Shown piece after piece: positions 6,982 to 19,350 of a stretch of DNA of 64,000 nt. Source of the DNA: Pseudomonas sp. SG20056 (lineage in GTDB: Bacteria > Pseudomonadota > Gammaproteobacteria > Pseudomonadales > Pseudomonadaceae); NCBI RefSeq assembly GCF_031764535.1, contig NZ_CP134499.1, forward strand, positions 992,001-1,056,000. Reading direction: 5' to 3'. Each line of letters starts with the position of its first letter. Within the stretch, counting starts at the first letter, position 1. The notes under the pieces were generated by a model, which ran no database searches, was not told the origin of the DNA, and worked only from the letters and a program-made list of their open reading frames with translations. Made by a program: the position numbers and the translations under genes.

Positions 6982-9897
6982 ATGCCGCGCGCGTCGCGTT
7001 ACCCTTTGCGTCAGTGGATCTGGCGCGCTTTTGTGCAGAGTGCCCTGATTCCGTTGATTCTGGTCGAGTCGGTGTTGATCACGGTGTACCTGCTGAGCAA
7101 CGCGGCGATTCGCGATGCGCAGATCGAGCATTTGCAGCAGAGCGCGTTGGATGATTTGTCTGCGGCGGTGGTGCGTGAAGGCCAGGTGATCGATGGCCGC
7201 CTGCGTTCGGTGGAGGCGCAGGTACAGATATTCCGTGATGCTGCGCTCAATGCTCTGGATAACCGTAGGTTTGAGCCTGATGCGCTGGAGCGTCAGCGGC
7301 ATGCGTTAACTGAAAACGGTGTGTTCTACAGCCGTAGCGATGATGGCCGGGCGGCCTCCTTTTATGCCAACAGCACGCCGTTGGCCCAGCAGGATCACGC
7401 CAAGGCCCTGCGCCTGTCGCAGCTCGATCCTTTGATGCGTTCGATCCAGGCCGCCAACCCGCGAGTGGCGGCGGCCTATTTCAATACCTGGGACAGTTAC
7501 AACCGCATCTACCCCTTTTTCATGACGCCCGAGCAGTATCCCCATGACATGGTGATACCCGATTACAACTTCTATTACCTAGCGGATGCCAAGCACAACC
7601 CCGAGCGCAAGGTAGCCTGGACCGATGTCTACCTCGACCCGGCAGGTATGGGCTGGATGATGTCTGCAGTGGCGCCGGTGTATCGCGGTGATTTCCTCGA
7701 AGGGGTGGTGGGGCTGGATATTACGGTCGGGCAGATGCTGGGTGAGATTGGCGAGCTGGATGTGCCCTGGCAAGGCTATGCCATGCTGGTCAGCCGCGAT
7801 CACAACATCATGGCCTTGCCTAGTGCTGGCGAAGAGGATTTCGGCCTGCGTGAGCTGACCGAATATTCCTATGCCGAGGCGGTACGCCGCGAGGTGCTCA
7901 AACCCGAAGACTTCAGCCTGGCCAAGCGCGCCGAGATGCAGCCGCTGTTACAAGCCATGGCGGCGGGGCAGAGCAATGTGCAGGAAGTGGTGCTGGGCGG
8001 TCGCAATCGGCTAATTGCCTGGAGCGAGATCCCGCAGACCGGCTGGCAACTGCTGCTGGTGGTGGATGAGGAGCACATCTTCAGCGAGACCAATCGCCTG
8101 GCCGAGCGCTACCTGCATATTGGCTACCTGCTGATTGTCGGCCTGGCGCTGTTCTATCTGCTGTTCTTTGCCCTGATGTGGCTGCGCTCGCGGCGCTTGA
8201 GCGAGCAGCTGGTGCGACCGATTGACGGGATTGTTGGGATGATGCGCGAGCTGGGCCAGGGCAACTATCAGCCCACTGCGCCGAGCAGCCAGATCCGTGA
8301 GCTGGTGAGCATGGCGGAGGCGGTGCAGCAGACTGGCGAGCAGTTGCAGGCCAGTGAAGCACAGCGTGTGGAGGCGCAACGAATTCTCCAGCTGGTGCTG
8401 GAAAGCACCACGGAAAGCCTCTGGGAGGTCGAAGCGGAGACGATGAGCATCACCCTCAGTGAGCGCTTCCTCCGGCGCTTTGGGCTAACTCACTCGAACA
8501 TGAGCTTCAGTGCGTTCAACCAGCGCGTGCACCCCAATGATCTGGAACGCATTCGCCATCTGCGTCAGCTGTTCGCCAGCAGTGGCGAGGACCGTTTCGA
8601 GGCGGAGTACCGCTACGCCGATGCTCTGGGTGAGTACGTCTGGCTGCTCAGTCGCGGCAAGGTGCTGGAGCGCGATAGCGAGGGCCGTGCACTGCGCGTT
8701 GCCGGTACCCATGTGGATATCACCCGGCTCAAGCAGGTGCAGGAAGACCTGCGCCGCGCCAGTCTGGATGCCCAGGCTGCAAGCCAGGCCAAGAGCCGTT
8801 TTCTGTCGAGCATGAGCCACGAGCTGCGCACGCCGCTCAATGCGATCTACGGCTTTGGTCAGTTGATCGAGATGGAGGCGCAGGACAAGCCCGAGGCCAA
8901 GCTGGAGGCCGATTACGCCCGCGAGATCGTCAATGCTAGCCGTCATCTGACTTCATTGGTGGACGATATTCTCGACCTGTCGAGCATCGAAAGCCGCCGT
9001 CAGCAGCTTAAATTGCAGCCGGTGGAAGTCGGCGCCCTGCTGCATGGCTGCGCCGAGCTGGTACAGCCGGAAGTGCAGCAGCGTCAATTGCAGCTGCAGG
9101 TACTGGCTGAAGCCGACGCTGGCCTGTATGTACAGGCAGATGTGCGCCGGGTGCGCCAGGTGGTGCTCAACCTGCTGTCCAATGCGATCAAGTACAACAG
9201 CCCACAGGGGCTGATTCGCATGGGTTATGAGGTGCGCTCGAACTGTGTGCGTTTGTGGGTCGAAGACAACGGCGCGGGGATGACGGCCGAGCAGCAGGCC
9301 AATCTGTTCCAGCCGTTCCAACGTCTGGGGCGGGAGAACTCCAGCATTCCTGGCACTGGGATCGGCCTGGTGCTGTGCCGTGAGCTGGCCACCTTGATGG
9401 CCGGCGAAATAGGCTTTAGCAGCAACGCCGGTACGGGCAGCCGTTTCTGGATCGACCTGCCCGGCGCGGCGGCACCGGCGGCACCGGCTGTTGCCGATGT
9501 GGAGTCCATGTCGGCGCAACCCAAGCAGCTGGCCGAGGTGCTGTGTGTGGAAGATCACCCGGCCTGCCTCAAGGTGGCTCAGGAAGCCTTGCGTGAATTT
9601 GCCGAGGTGCGTGGCGCAGGCTCGGTGCAGCGGGCATTGGCTGAGCTGGAGCACTGTACGCCGACCCTGCTGTTGCTTGATCTGGATCTACCCGATGGCG
9701 ACGGCATGCAAGTGCTGGATGCCATGCGCCTTAACCCTCGGTTGCAGGCGGTGCCGGTGTTGGTGATCAGTGCTGCGGCAGATGAGGCGGTGTTTGCCGA
9801 AGCACGCCAGCGCGGTGCCCAAGCCTGCCTGGCCAAGCCGATTGACCTGGCCCAGGTGCGCCGCGTGGCGCTTAGCCTGCTGGGACAGGCGCTCTAA
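6982..9897 (+). CDS. Hybrid sensor histidine kinase with dCache-like, HAMP, PAS and receiver domains
   Basis: A 971-residue inner-membrane sensor. A membrane segment at about 17-38 is followed by a large periplasmic part resembling a double Cache domain (TDVYLDPAGMGWMMSAVAPV) and a second membrane segment (about 372-395). Then come HAMP, PAS (about 465-590), HisKA with His613 in SMSHELRTPLN, an ATPase domain (NLLSNAIKYN, DNGAGM, GTGIGL) and a receiver with Asp900 in LLDLDLPDGDG. No partner regulator or output domain is adjacent, so the phosphate probably goes to an unlinked protein. The Cache fold suggests a small external ligand such as an organic acid. In-frame stops upstream fix the ATG at 6982, although its ribosome site is weak. 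Confidence 0.92.
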   Translation: MPRASRYPLRQWIWRAFVQSALIPLILVESVLITVYLLSNAAIRDAQIEHLQQSALDDLSAAVVREGQVIDGRLRSVEAQVQIFRDAALNALDNRRFEPDALERQRHALTENGVFYSRSDDGRAASFYANSTPLAQQDHAKALRLSQLDPLMRSIQAANPRVAAAYFNTWDSYNRIYPFFMTPEQYPHDMVIPDYNFYYLADAKHNPERKVAWTDVYLDPAGMGWMMSAVAPVYRGDFLEGVVGLDITVGQMLGEIGELDVPWQGYAMLVSRDHNIMALPSAGEEDFGLRELTEYSYAEAVRREVLKPEDFSLAKRAEMQPLLQAMAAGQSNVQEVVLGGRNRLIAWSEIPQTGWQLLLVVDEEHIFSETNRLAERYLHIGYLLIVGLALFYLLFFALMWLRSRRLSEQLVRPIDGIVGMMRELGQGNYQPTAPSSQIRELVSMAEAVQQTGEQLQASEAQRVEAQRILQLVLESTTESLWEVEAETMSITLSERFLRRFGLTHSNMSFSAFNQRVHPNDLERIRHLRQLFASSGEDRFEAEYRYADALGEYVWLLSRGKVLERDSEGRALRVAGTHVDITRLKQVQEDLRRASLDAQAASQAKSRFLSSMSHELRTPLNAIYGFGQLIEMEAQDKPEAKLEADYAREIVNASRHLTSLVDDILDLSSIESRRQQLKLQPVEVGALLHGCAELVQPEVQQRQLQLQVLAEADAGLYVQADVRRVRQVVLNLLSNAIKYNSPQGLIRMGYEVRSNCVRLWVEDNGAGMTAEQQANLFQPFQRLGRENSSIPGTGIGLVLCRELATLMAGEIGFSSNAGTGSRFWIDLPGAAAPAAPAVADVESMSAQPKQLAEVLCVEDHPACLKVAQEALREFAEVRGAGSVQRALAELEHCTPTLLLLDLDLPDGDGMQVLDAMRLNPRLQAVPVLVISAAADEAVFAEARQRGAQACLAKPIDLAQVRRVALSLLGQAL

Positions 9898-9924
9898 GCA
9901 GCGCCTGCTCTGCCGCTGTTCGGG

Positions 9925-10170
9925 TTATTCGCTGGCTTCGAGCAGTTGCAGCGCTTCGCCCAGAACTTTGACCGATTCGCTGTGGTTACCAGCCTTGTGC
10001 AGGGTTTCGCCTTCGGCGCGTAGCTGCTGCACTTGCGCGAGTACGGCGGTATCGCTTGGTGGGTCGGTTTTCAGCAAGCCATCGATCTTGGCCATATCCG
10101 CCGGGCAGTGCATGGCCCAGAGCGAGGTGCTGAGGAGTGCGGTTGCAAGGAAAGCGGCAAGACGGCGCAT
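9925..10170 (-). CDS. Small exported protein of unknown function
   Basis: An 81-residue protein with a signal peptide (MRRLAAFLATALLSTSLWA) and a short helical mature part that looks like one TPR-type hairpin (TLHKAGNHSESVKVLGEALQ). A GGAG site precedes the ATG. It lies between the hybrid kinase and the lactate operon, in the latter's direction but separated from it by a hairpin. I do not recognise a named family; a periplasmic location is inferred from the signal peptide. Confidence 0.75.
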   Translation of the reverse strand: MRRLAAFLATALLSTSLWAMHCPADMAKIDGLLKTDPPSDTAVLAQVQQLRAEGETLHKAGNHSESVKVLGEALQLLEASE

Positions 10171-10193
10171 GGCAAGGCTCCAGCGATGTAGGT

Positions 10194-10217
10194 AGGGCTT
10201 TCAGTATAGAAAGCCCT
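10194..10217. terminator. Hairpin upstream of the small exported gene, downstream of lldE
   Basis: The arms AGGGCTTTC and GAAAGCCCT pair perfectly around a 6-nt loop. No clear T-run follows, so it may be only a weak terminator or an mRNA end-protecting hairpin of the lactate operon. Confidence 0.45.
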
Positions 10218-10243
10218 CACTCATTGACTGGGCCGTTGGTCAC

Positions 10244-13051
<2,808 letters not shown>

Positions 13052-13076
13052 GCAGGCTCCGAAGTTAGAGGCAGCG

Positions 13077-14231
13077 TCAGGACGCGGCGTGGCGCAGTTC
13101 GCGCACCAGCGAATCGGCATTGATCTCGCTGATTGACTTGGCCCCGGTCAGCACCATGGCCACGCGCATTTCCTTCTCGATCAAATCCAGCAGGTTGCTT
13201 ACCCCTGCGCCACCGTCGGCGGCCAGGGCGTAGATAAAGGCGCGGCCGAGCATCACTGTGTCCGCGCCGAGGGCGATCATGCGCACTACATCCAGGCCGG
13301 TACGGATGCCCGAGTCGGCAAGGATCGCCAGCTGGCCTTTCACCGCGTCGGCAATCGCCGGCAGGGCGCGGGCGCTGGATATCACGCCATCGAGTTGGCG
13401 GCCGCCGTGGTTGGACACGACGATGCCGTCGGCGCCGAAGCTCACGGCGTCCTTGGCGTCCTGCGGGTCGAGAATGCCCTTGATCACCATCGGGCCGTCC
13501 CAGAATTCACGAATCCATTCCAGGTCCTTCCAGCTGATCGACGGGTCGAAGTTGTTGCCCAGCCAGCCGATGTAATCGGCCAGGCCCGTGGGGTTGCCAC
13601 GGTAGGCGGAGATATTGCCGAGGTCATGCGGCTTGCCGAGCAGGCCGACATCCCAGGCCCAGCGTGGGTGGGTCATGGCTTGCAGCATGCGCCGCAGCGG
13701 TGCGTTCGGCCCGCTCATGCCGGAGTGGGCATCGCGGTAGCGCGCGCCGGGTACCGGCATATCCACGGTAAATACCAGGGTGGTGACGCCAGCGGCCTTG
13801 GCCCGTTCCAGGGCGTTTTTCATAAAGCCGCGGTCTTTCAGCACATACAGCTGAAACCACATCGGCCGGTCGATGGCCGGCGCGACTTCTTCAATCGGGC
13901 ACACCGAAACGGTGGACAGGGTAAAGGGGATGCCCTTGGCGGCAGCTGCCTTGGCGGCCTGCACTTCACCACGGCGGGCGTACATGCCGGTCAGGCCGAC
14001 CGGGGCCAGGGCCACCGGCATGCTCAGGGTTTCATTGAACAGGCGGGTTTCCAGGCTCAGTTCCGACATATTGCGCAGCACGCGCTGGCGCAGGGCAATG
14101 TCCGCCAGGTCGGCGACGTTGCGTTTGAGCGTGTGCTCGGCGTAGGCGCCGCCGTCGATGTAGTGGAACAGAAACGGCGGCAGCCGGCGTTGGGCGGCAG
14201 CGCGGTAGTCGGTGGAGGCAGAAATGATCAT
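13077..14231 (-). CDS. lldD: L-lactate dehydrogenase (FMN, quinone-dependent)
   Basis: A 384-residue member of the FMN-dependent alpha-hydroxyacid dehydrogenase family. It begins [18 protein letters not shown] and carries the FMN/active-site block [10 protein letters not shown] with the catalytic His and Arg, then [19 protein letters not shown]. It oxidises L-lactate to pyruvate at the inner membrane. The start at 14231 matches the family N-terminus. It lies between lldP and lldE on the same strand, so both lactate isomers are used by one operon under LldR control. Confidence 0.96.
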   Translation of the reverse strand: MIISASTDYRAAAQRRLPPFLFHYIDGGAYAEHTLKRNVADLADIALRQRVLRNMSELSLETRLFNETLSMPVALAPVGLTGMYARRGEVQAAKAAAAKGIPFTLSTVSVCPIEEVAPAIDRPMWFQLYVLKDRGFMKNALERAKAAGVTTLVFTVDMPVPGARYRDAHSGMSGPNAPLRRMLQAMTHPRWAWDVGLLGKPHDLGNISAYRGNPTGLADYIGWLGNNFDPSISWKDLEWIREFWDGPMVIKGILDPQDAKDAVSFGADGIVVSNHGGRQLDGVISSARALPAIADAVKGQLAILADSGIRTGLDVVRMIALGADTVMLGRAFIYALAADGGAGVSNLLDLIEKEMRVAMVLTGAKSISEINADSLVRELRHAAS

Positions 14232-14309
14232 GGAGTCACCCAAGCAGGAAAAAGGGTTGCAGCGAAACGCCAATGCGCGCCGCCCGAGCAGCGCGCATTC
14301 AGGCGTGTA

Positions 14310-16004
14310 TCAGCTCGCCATCAGCGGGTCGCTGACGCCCAGCACGTACACGGCAAACAGCGCGATCAGGCCGGTAAACAGCACGTAGTACAGGGTAGGC
14401 CAGACGGTCTTGCGCAGGATGCTGCCTTCGCGTCCCAGCAGGCCAACCGTAGCCGATGCAGCGACCACGTTGTGGATTGCCACCATATTGCCGGCAGCTG
14501 CACCAATCGCCTGTACCGCGACAATCAGCGCGCTGGAAATCCCTAGGCTGCTGGCCACACCGAACTGGAACTGGCTGAACATCATGTTGCTGACGGTGTT
14601 GGAACCAGCAATAAAGGCGCCCAGGGCACCCACGCTCGGCGCCAGCAGCGGGTAGATGCCGCCCACGCTATCGGCCACCCAGCGCGCCATCAAAATCGGC
14701 ATGCTCGACAGCTCTGCGGCGTTAACCCCAGAGTTGATCAGGATGCGCACCATCGGCACGGTAAATAGCAGCACAAAGCCGGCGCTCAGCAGCACGCCCG
14801 AGGATTCCTTGACCGCCGAACCGAGGTCGCGCAGCTTCATGCCATGGAAGAAGAAAGTGGCGATGACCACGGCCACCAGAATCCCGCCCGGCAGGTACAG
14901 CGGTTGGAAGTTTGCACCGATACCGGTTTCGCCCAGCAGGTCGGGGAAGTTCAGCATCACAGCTTTCAGCGCGGCGCTTACCTCGGGGAATACCCGGCTG
15001 ATCACCAGCAGCACACCCACCAGCACATAGGGCAGCCAGGCGCGCAGGGCGCTCATTGGCTTGGCGGTGAGTTGGTCGAGCTTCATTTCCACGGTGCCCA
15101 GCCATTCGGCTGGCCATTTGTCTGCCGGGGCGAAGTCCCAGGTGGTTTTTGGCAGCAGAAAGCCCATGCGCGCGGCGCTGGTCACAATCGCCAGGCCAAT
15201 CAAACCGCCGCCCAGCGACGGAAACTCAGGGCCGAGGAACACGCCGGTCAAGGCGTAAGGGATGGTGAATGCCAGGCCGGCGAAGATGGCAAATGGCAGT
15301 ACTTCAAAGCCGGCTTTCCAGCTTTTCTCGGTGCCGAAGAAACGCGTCAGCATCAGCACCATCACCAGCGGCATCACAGTGCCGACAATGGCGTGGATGA
15401 TCGCTACTTCGCTGGTGATCAACTGCAGGAATTGCGCCCAGGATGAACCCTGTTCAGCCAGCTGCGCGCCGATGGTGGCGCTATCCAGGCCGGTGTTGAC
15501 CCCGACGATTATCGGTGTACCCACCGCGCCGAAGGATACCGGTGTGCTCTGCACCAGCATGCCGAGCATCACTGCAGCCATGGCCGGGAAGCCGATGGCC
15601 ACCAGCAATGGTGCCGCGATAGCGGCGGGTGTGCCGAAGCCAGACGCGCCCTCGATAAAGCAGCCGAACAGCCAGGCGATGATGATCGCCTGGATGCGCC
15701 GGTCCGGGCTGATGGTGGCAAAGCCTGCGCGAATCGCGGTGATGCCGCCAGAATGCTTGAGGGTGTTAAGCAGCAAAATCGCGCCGAATATGATCCATAG
15801 CAAACCGAGGGTGATCAGCAAGCCCTGCACGGTGGACGCCAGCACGCGGTTAAAGCTCATATCCCAGGCAAACAGCGCGACACCGGCGGTAAGCAGATAG
15901 ACCAGGGGCATGGCATGTTTGGCCGGCCAGCGCAGGCCGATCAGCAGGATGGCGGCCAGCAGGATAGGCGAGAACGCCAGTAGGGCAAGAAGACCAGTGG
16001 ACAT
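14310..16004 (-). CDS. lldP: L-lactate permease
   Basis: A 564-residue inner-membrane transporter of the LctP family with about 12-14 hydrophobic segments. The block GCFIEGASGFGTPAAIAAP is the family hallmark. It imports lactate (and probably glycolate) with protons. A TAAGGAGAG ribosome site lies just upstream. It is the first gene of the lld operon; the LldR-type operator lies about 140 bp upstream, between it and the divergent regulator gene. Confidence 0.96.
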   Translation of the reverse strand: MSTGLLALLAFSPILLAAILLIGLRWPAKHAMPLVYLLTAGVALFAWDMSFNRVLASTVQGLLITLGLLWIIFGAILLLNTLKHSGGITAIRAGFATISPDRRIQAIIIAWLFGCFIEGASGFGTPAAIAAPLLVAIGFPAMAAVMLGMLVQSTPVSFGAVGTPIIVGVNTGLDSATIGAQLAEQGSSWAQFLQLITSEVAIIHAIVGTVMPLVMVLMLTRFFGTEKSWKAGFEVLPFAIFAGLAFTIPYALTGVFLGPEFPSLGGGLIGLAIVTSAARMGFLLPKTTWDFAPADKWPAEWLGTVEMKLDQLTAKPMSALRAWLPYVLVGVLLVISRVFPEVSAALKAVMLNFPDLLGETGIGANFQPLYLPGGILVAVVIATFFFHGMKLRDLGSAVKESSGVLLSAGFVLLFTVPMVRILINSGVNAAELSSMPILMARWVADSVGGIYPLLAPSVGALGAFIAGSNTVSNMMFSQFQFGVASSLGISSALIVAVQAIGAAAGNMVAIHNVVAASATVGLLGREGSILRKTVWPTLYYVLFTGLIALFAVYVLGVSDPLMAS

Positions 16005-16142
16005 GGTGGTCTCTCCTTAACGCTGCGCAATGCGCATGGGTGAATGCAGGTGCGCGTCGGGCTGTAGCGCTGCGGCGGATATAAGCAATAGAGCCGGCAT
16101 AGGGAGACCTCGTTGGATTCTTGGAATTGTTCTTGTTTGGTT

Positions 16143-16159
16143 AATTGGTAATACCAATT
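16143..16159. promoter_or_regulatory. LldR-type palindromic operator
   Basis: AATTGGTAATACCAATT is a perfect palindrome about a central A and contains the FadR-subfamily core TGGT-N3-ACCA. It lies in the 322-bp region between divergent lldP and lldR, the only strong feature there. By comparison with known LldR sites it should mediate lactate-relieved repression of the operon and perhaps autoregulation. Confidence 0.85.
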
Positions 16160-16326
16160 TACAGGGCTGCGCGGTCAGGGTAAAAGTGCGGGCTCCAGCC
16201 TGTCAATTAGCTGCCTTACGACTTTGGTAGTAAGGCTTCACCTTGCGGGGCTGAGGAGGCGGCGATAGGCTTGCCGGCAGCGGGCCGCAAAGGCCCATTG
16301 CAGGTGGTCAAACCAGTGGAGTGTGG

Positions 16327-17106
16327 ATGATGGAAGTAGGTTCGGTGCGGCAGCGCCGTTTGTCGGACGATATCGTCAGCCAACTGGAAACCATGATCCT
16401 CGAAGGCACGCTCAAGGCCGGCGAACGCTTGCCGGCGGAGCGGGTGCTGGCCGAGCAGTTCGGCGTATCCCGGCCATCGCTGCGTGAAGCGATTCAGAAG
16501 CTGGCAGCCAAGGGTCTGCTGGTCAGTCGGCATGGCGGCGGCAACTATGTGGCGGAAACCTTAGGCTCGACTTTCAGTGACCCGCTGCTGCACCTGCTGG
16601 AAAGCAACCCCGAAGCTCAGCGCGACCTGCTTGAGTTTCGCCACACCCTGGAAGGCTCTTGCGCGTTTTATGCCGCGCAGCGCGCCACCGAGCTGGATCG
16701 CCAGCGCCTGACTGATGCCTTCGCCGCACTTCAAGATTGCTACAGCCGCAGCGGCAAGGTGACCCGCGCCGAAGAGGGCGCGGCCGATGCCAACTTCCAC
16801 CTGGCGATTGCCGAGGCCAGCCACAACGCCGTGCTGCTGCACACCATTCGCGGGCTGTTCGACCTGCTCAAGCGCAACGTGGTGACCAATATCGGCGGTA
16901 TGTACGCCCAGCGCGATGAAACCCGCGACATGCTGATCGAACAGCACCGCATGCTGTATCAGGCGATTATCGAAGGCCGCGCCGAAGACGCCCGCGCGCT
17001 GTCCAATCGGCATATCGACTATGTGCAGGAAGTGCTGGCCGAAGTGCAGCAGCAGGCGCGCCGCGAAGAGCGCGCGCAGCGCCGGGGCGGCCCTGCACCG
17101 CGCTAA
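16327..17106 (+). CDS. lldR: GntR/FadR-family lactate-responsive regulator
   Basis: A 259-residue regulator with an N-terminal winged helix-turn-helix (LPAERVLAEQFGVSRPSLREAIQKLAAKGLL) and a C-terminal FCD domain that binds the effector (EFRHTLEGSCAFYAA, ANFHLAIAEASHN, EQHRMLYQAIIEGR), with His/Asp positions typical of metal-containing FCD domains. GGAG at 16318-16321 favours the ATG at 16327 over the GTG at 16321. It is divergent from lldP with the operator between them. It probably represses the lactate operon when lactate is absent. Confidence 0.92.
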   Translation: MMEVGSVRQRRLSDDIVSQLETMILEGTLKAGERLPAERVLAEQFGVSRPSLREAIQKLAAKGLLVSRHGGGNYVAETLGSTFSDPLLHLLESNPEAQRDLLEFRHTLEGSCAFYAAQRATELDRQRLTDAFAALQDCYSRSGKVTRAEEGAADANFHLAIAEASHNAVLLHTIRGLFDLLKRNVVTNIGGMYAQRDETRDMLIEQHRMLYQAIIEGRAEDARALSNRHIDYVQEVLAEVQQQARREERAQRRGGPAPR

Positions 17107-17125
17107 CGGGGGCGCAAGGTGTGTT

Positions 17126-17182
17126 GTAGGAGCCAGCTTGCTGGCGATCAGGCCACAGGATCGCCAGCAAGCTGGCTCCTAC
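17126..17182. repeat. REPIN-like inverted repeat pair
   Basis: Two 24-bp arms (17126-17149 and 17159-17182) beginning GTAGGAGCCAGCTTGCTGGC are perfect inverted copies separated by 9 bp. The sequence resembles the GTGGGAGCGGGCTTGCTCGCG class of Pseudomonas REP sequences. The element covers the 3' end of the sensor kinase gene, supplying its last codons and stop, and separates the convergent lldR and kinase genes, where it may end transcripts. Confidence 0.9.
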
Positions 17183-18647
17183 GGAGGGCTTGGTTTCTCG
17201 GCAAGCGCACCGCGACTTCCAGTCCGCCGAGGGGCGAGTCGCCGAGGTTGATGCTGGCGCGGTGCAGTTCCACCACCCGCAGCACGATGGACAGACCCAG
17301 CCCCGCGCCCTGGCCGTCGCCGAGGCGATAGAAACGCTCGAAGAGCTTCTCCCGCTGCGCCTCGTCTACACCCGGGCCGCTGTCCTGCACGCGCAGCACT
17401 ATGGCATCGGCCTGGGCTTGCAGCAGCACCTGAATGCGTCCGCCATCGGGGGTGTATTGCACGGCATTGCTGACCAGGTTCTGCAGCAGGGTAGCCAGGC
17501 TCGGGCCATCGGCCAGCAGCCGATAATCCGCCGCCTCGTCGGCCTCCAGGCTGAGTTCCTGGTGGCGCTCCAGGGCCAGGGGAATCAGCTCGGCCAGGTC
17601 GTTGCGCAGGTAGTCGAGCAGGTTGATGGGGCGCATCGCCAGTTGCACCACATCTGGGTCCAGACGCGCCAGGGTGAGCAGCTGGGCCACCACGCGGGTG
17701 GCGCGATCCACTCCCGCGCCAAGCTGGCGCAGGGCTTCGCTGCGATCCTCAGGGTCGGGGGCTTCCAGGGCGTTCTGGGCGTGGATGCGCAGCACCGCCA
17801 GCGGCGTGCGCAGCTCGTGGGCGGCATCGGCGATAAAGCGTTTTTCCTGATCGAGCAGCTGGTTGACCTGCAGCAGCAGGCGGTTGAGCGCCGCGCCCAT
17901 GGGTTCCAGTTCCAGTGGCAACGGGCCAAAGACCAGCGGCGCCAGATTGTCCGGCGCGCGCGCCTTGATCGACTCGGCCATGCGCCGCAGCGGCCGCAGG
18001 CCCCAGCCAATCGCCAGCCACACCAGCAAGGCCAGCAGCGGCAGGCCGACCAGATCGGGCAGCAGGCTGCGCAGGGTGATCTTGTCCACCAGCTCGCCGC
18101 GCACGTCTTCGCGCTCGGCCGCGAGGATCAGGTGCTGGTTCTGCCGATCACGCAGGATAAACAGCCGCCACTGGTGACCGTTGAGCGCCACCCGGTGATA
18201 GCCGCCTAGCTGCTCGGCCAGCCCCGCCAGCGCGGTATCGACCTGCTGCTGCGTGGCCCCGGCATCGTGCTGGCGCTCGGCGAGCAGTTGCGGCAACAAC
18301 CCGGGGGGGGCGCTGGCCGATTGCAGCAGCATGTCGCCCTGGGCATCGAATACCTGAAAGGCCAGCTTGCCCTCGTAGGCATGACCTGTGATCAGGGCTT
18401 TATCCTGAGGTTCATGTCGGGCTTGCAGGGCCAGATTGAGGGCGCTTTGCAGGGCGTGGCGTTCACCTTCCGGCATCTTGCGGCCTAACATGCCTTGGAG
18501 CAGACGAGCCGACTGCGCCAGCTGGGCATCGAAGAGCTCTTCGATTTCATGCTGGGCATCGCGGTAGCTCTTGTAGGAAATCGCACTCATCGACAGGCTG
18601 AGCAGGCCGAGTACCAACAGCAGGGTGCGTGCACGAATCGAGCGCAT
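17148..18647 (-). CDS. Sensor histidine kinase (QseC/TctE-like)
   Basis: A 499-residue two-component sensor. Membrane segments at about 5-23 and 198-216 enclose a periplasmic sensory domain like the 2CSK_N domain of QseC and TctE. HAMP follows, then HisKA with His277 (ADAAHELRTPLA), the N box (LVSNAVQYTPDGG), G1 DSGPGVDE, and G2 GAGLGLSI. Its ATG overlaps the regulator's TGA (TGATG), so the two are coupled. The last dozen residues (LRRSQLAGDPVA) are encoded by the REPIN, so the natural C-terminus has been altered slightly. The signal is unknown; it may report on the product of the genes upstream in the operon. Confidence 0.93.
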   Translation of the reverse strand: MRSIRARTLLLVLGLLSLSMSAISYKSYRDAQHEIEELFDAQLAQSARLLQGMLGRKMPEGERHALQSALNLALQARHEPQDKALITGHAYEGKLAFQVFDAQGDMLLQSASAPPGLLPQLLAERQHDAGATQQQVDTALAGLAEQLGGYHRVALNGHQWRLFILRDRQNQHLILAAEREDVRGELVDKITLRSLLPDLVGLPLLALLVWLAIGWGLRPLRRMAESIKARAPDNLAPLVFGPLPLELEPMGAALNRLLLQVNQLLDQEKRFIADAAHELRTPLAVLRIHAQNALEAPDPEDRSEALRQLGAGVDRATRVVAQLLTLARLDPDVVQLAMRPINLLDYLRNDLAELIPLALERHQELSLEADEAADYRLLADGPSLATLLQNLVSNAVQYTPDGGRIQVLLQAQADAIVLRVQDSGPGVDEAQREKLFERFYRLGDGQGAGLGLSIVLRVVELHRASINLGDSPLGGLEVAVRLPRNQALRRSQLAGDPVA

Positions 18648-19306
18648 CAGGCTTTATCCACCAGGTAGCCGACGCCGCGCACGGTGCGGATCAGCTCGGG
18701 GAAGAACTTCTTGCGCAGATGGTGCACATGCACCTCCAGGGCGTTGCTCTCCAGCTCCTCGTCCCAGCCATAGAGAGCCTGTTGCAGCTTGTCACGGGTC
18801 ATCACCCGGCCCGGTTGGGCGAGCAGTTCGTGCAGCAGGAGAAACTCCTTGCGCGGCAGATTGACCGCCTGGCCCTGGTAGCTGACGGCCTGGCTGACCG
18901 GGTCGAGGCTGATGCCACGGTATTCCAGCGCCGGTTGCGGGCGGTTGAAACTGCGCCGTAGCAGGGCGCGCAGGCGTGCCTTGAGCTCGGCGACATCGAA
19001 GGGTTTGACCAGGTAATCGTCGGCGCCGGCATCCAGCCCGGCGATGCGGTCGCTGGTGGAGTCGCGGGCGGTCAGTACCAGCACCGGCACCGGGTTGGCG
19101 GCGGCGCGCAGGTGTTTGAGCACCTGCAGGCCGTCCATACGCGGCAGCCCAAGGTCGAGAATGGCCAGCTCGAAACTCTCGCTGCTCAGGGCGTGCAGCG
19201 CGCTGCTGCCATCCTGCACCCAGTCGACGGTGTAACCCTCGGGCTTGAGGGCGGTGCGAATACCTTCGCCAAGGGCGTTGTCGTCTTCGACCAGCAGAAT
19301 GCGCAT
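18647..19306 (-). CDS. OmpR-family response regulator
   Basis: A 219-residue regulator. The receiver has acidic pocket Glu7-Asp8-Asp9, phosphoacceptor Asp51 (LAILDLGLPRMDG) and Lys101-region LVKPFD; the C-terminal winged helix (about 125-219) ends VRTVRGVGYLVDKA as in PmrA/QseB relatives. It is coupled to the kinase gene downstream and starts 44 bp after the TPR gene, so it probably shares the transcript of the ligase/oxidase cluster. It may control that operon, but no binding site was identified. Confidence 0.93.
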   Translation of the reverse strand: MRILLVEDDNALGEGIRTALKPEGYTVDWVQDGSSALHALSSESFELAILDLGLPRMDGLQVLKHLRAAANPVPVLVLTARDSTSDRIAGLDAGADDYLVKPFDVAELKARLRALLRRSFNRPQPALEYRGISLDPVSQAVSYQGQAVNLPRKEFLLLHELLAQPGRVMTRDKLQQALYGWDEELESNALEVHVHHLRKKFFPELIRTVRGVGYLVDKA

Positions 19307-19350
19307 GCAGTAATTCCCGATTTTTCCTATTCAAGCTCGCGTAGGCGAGA

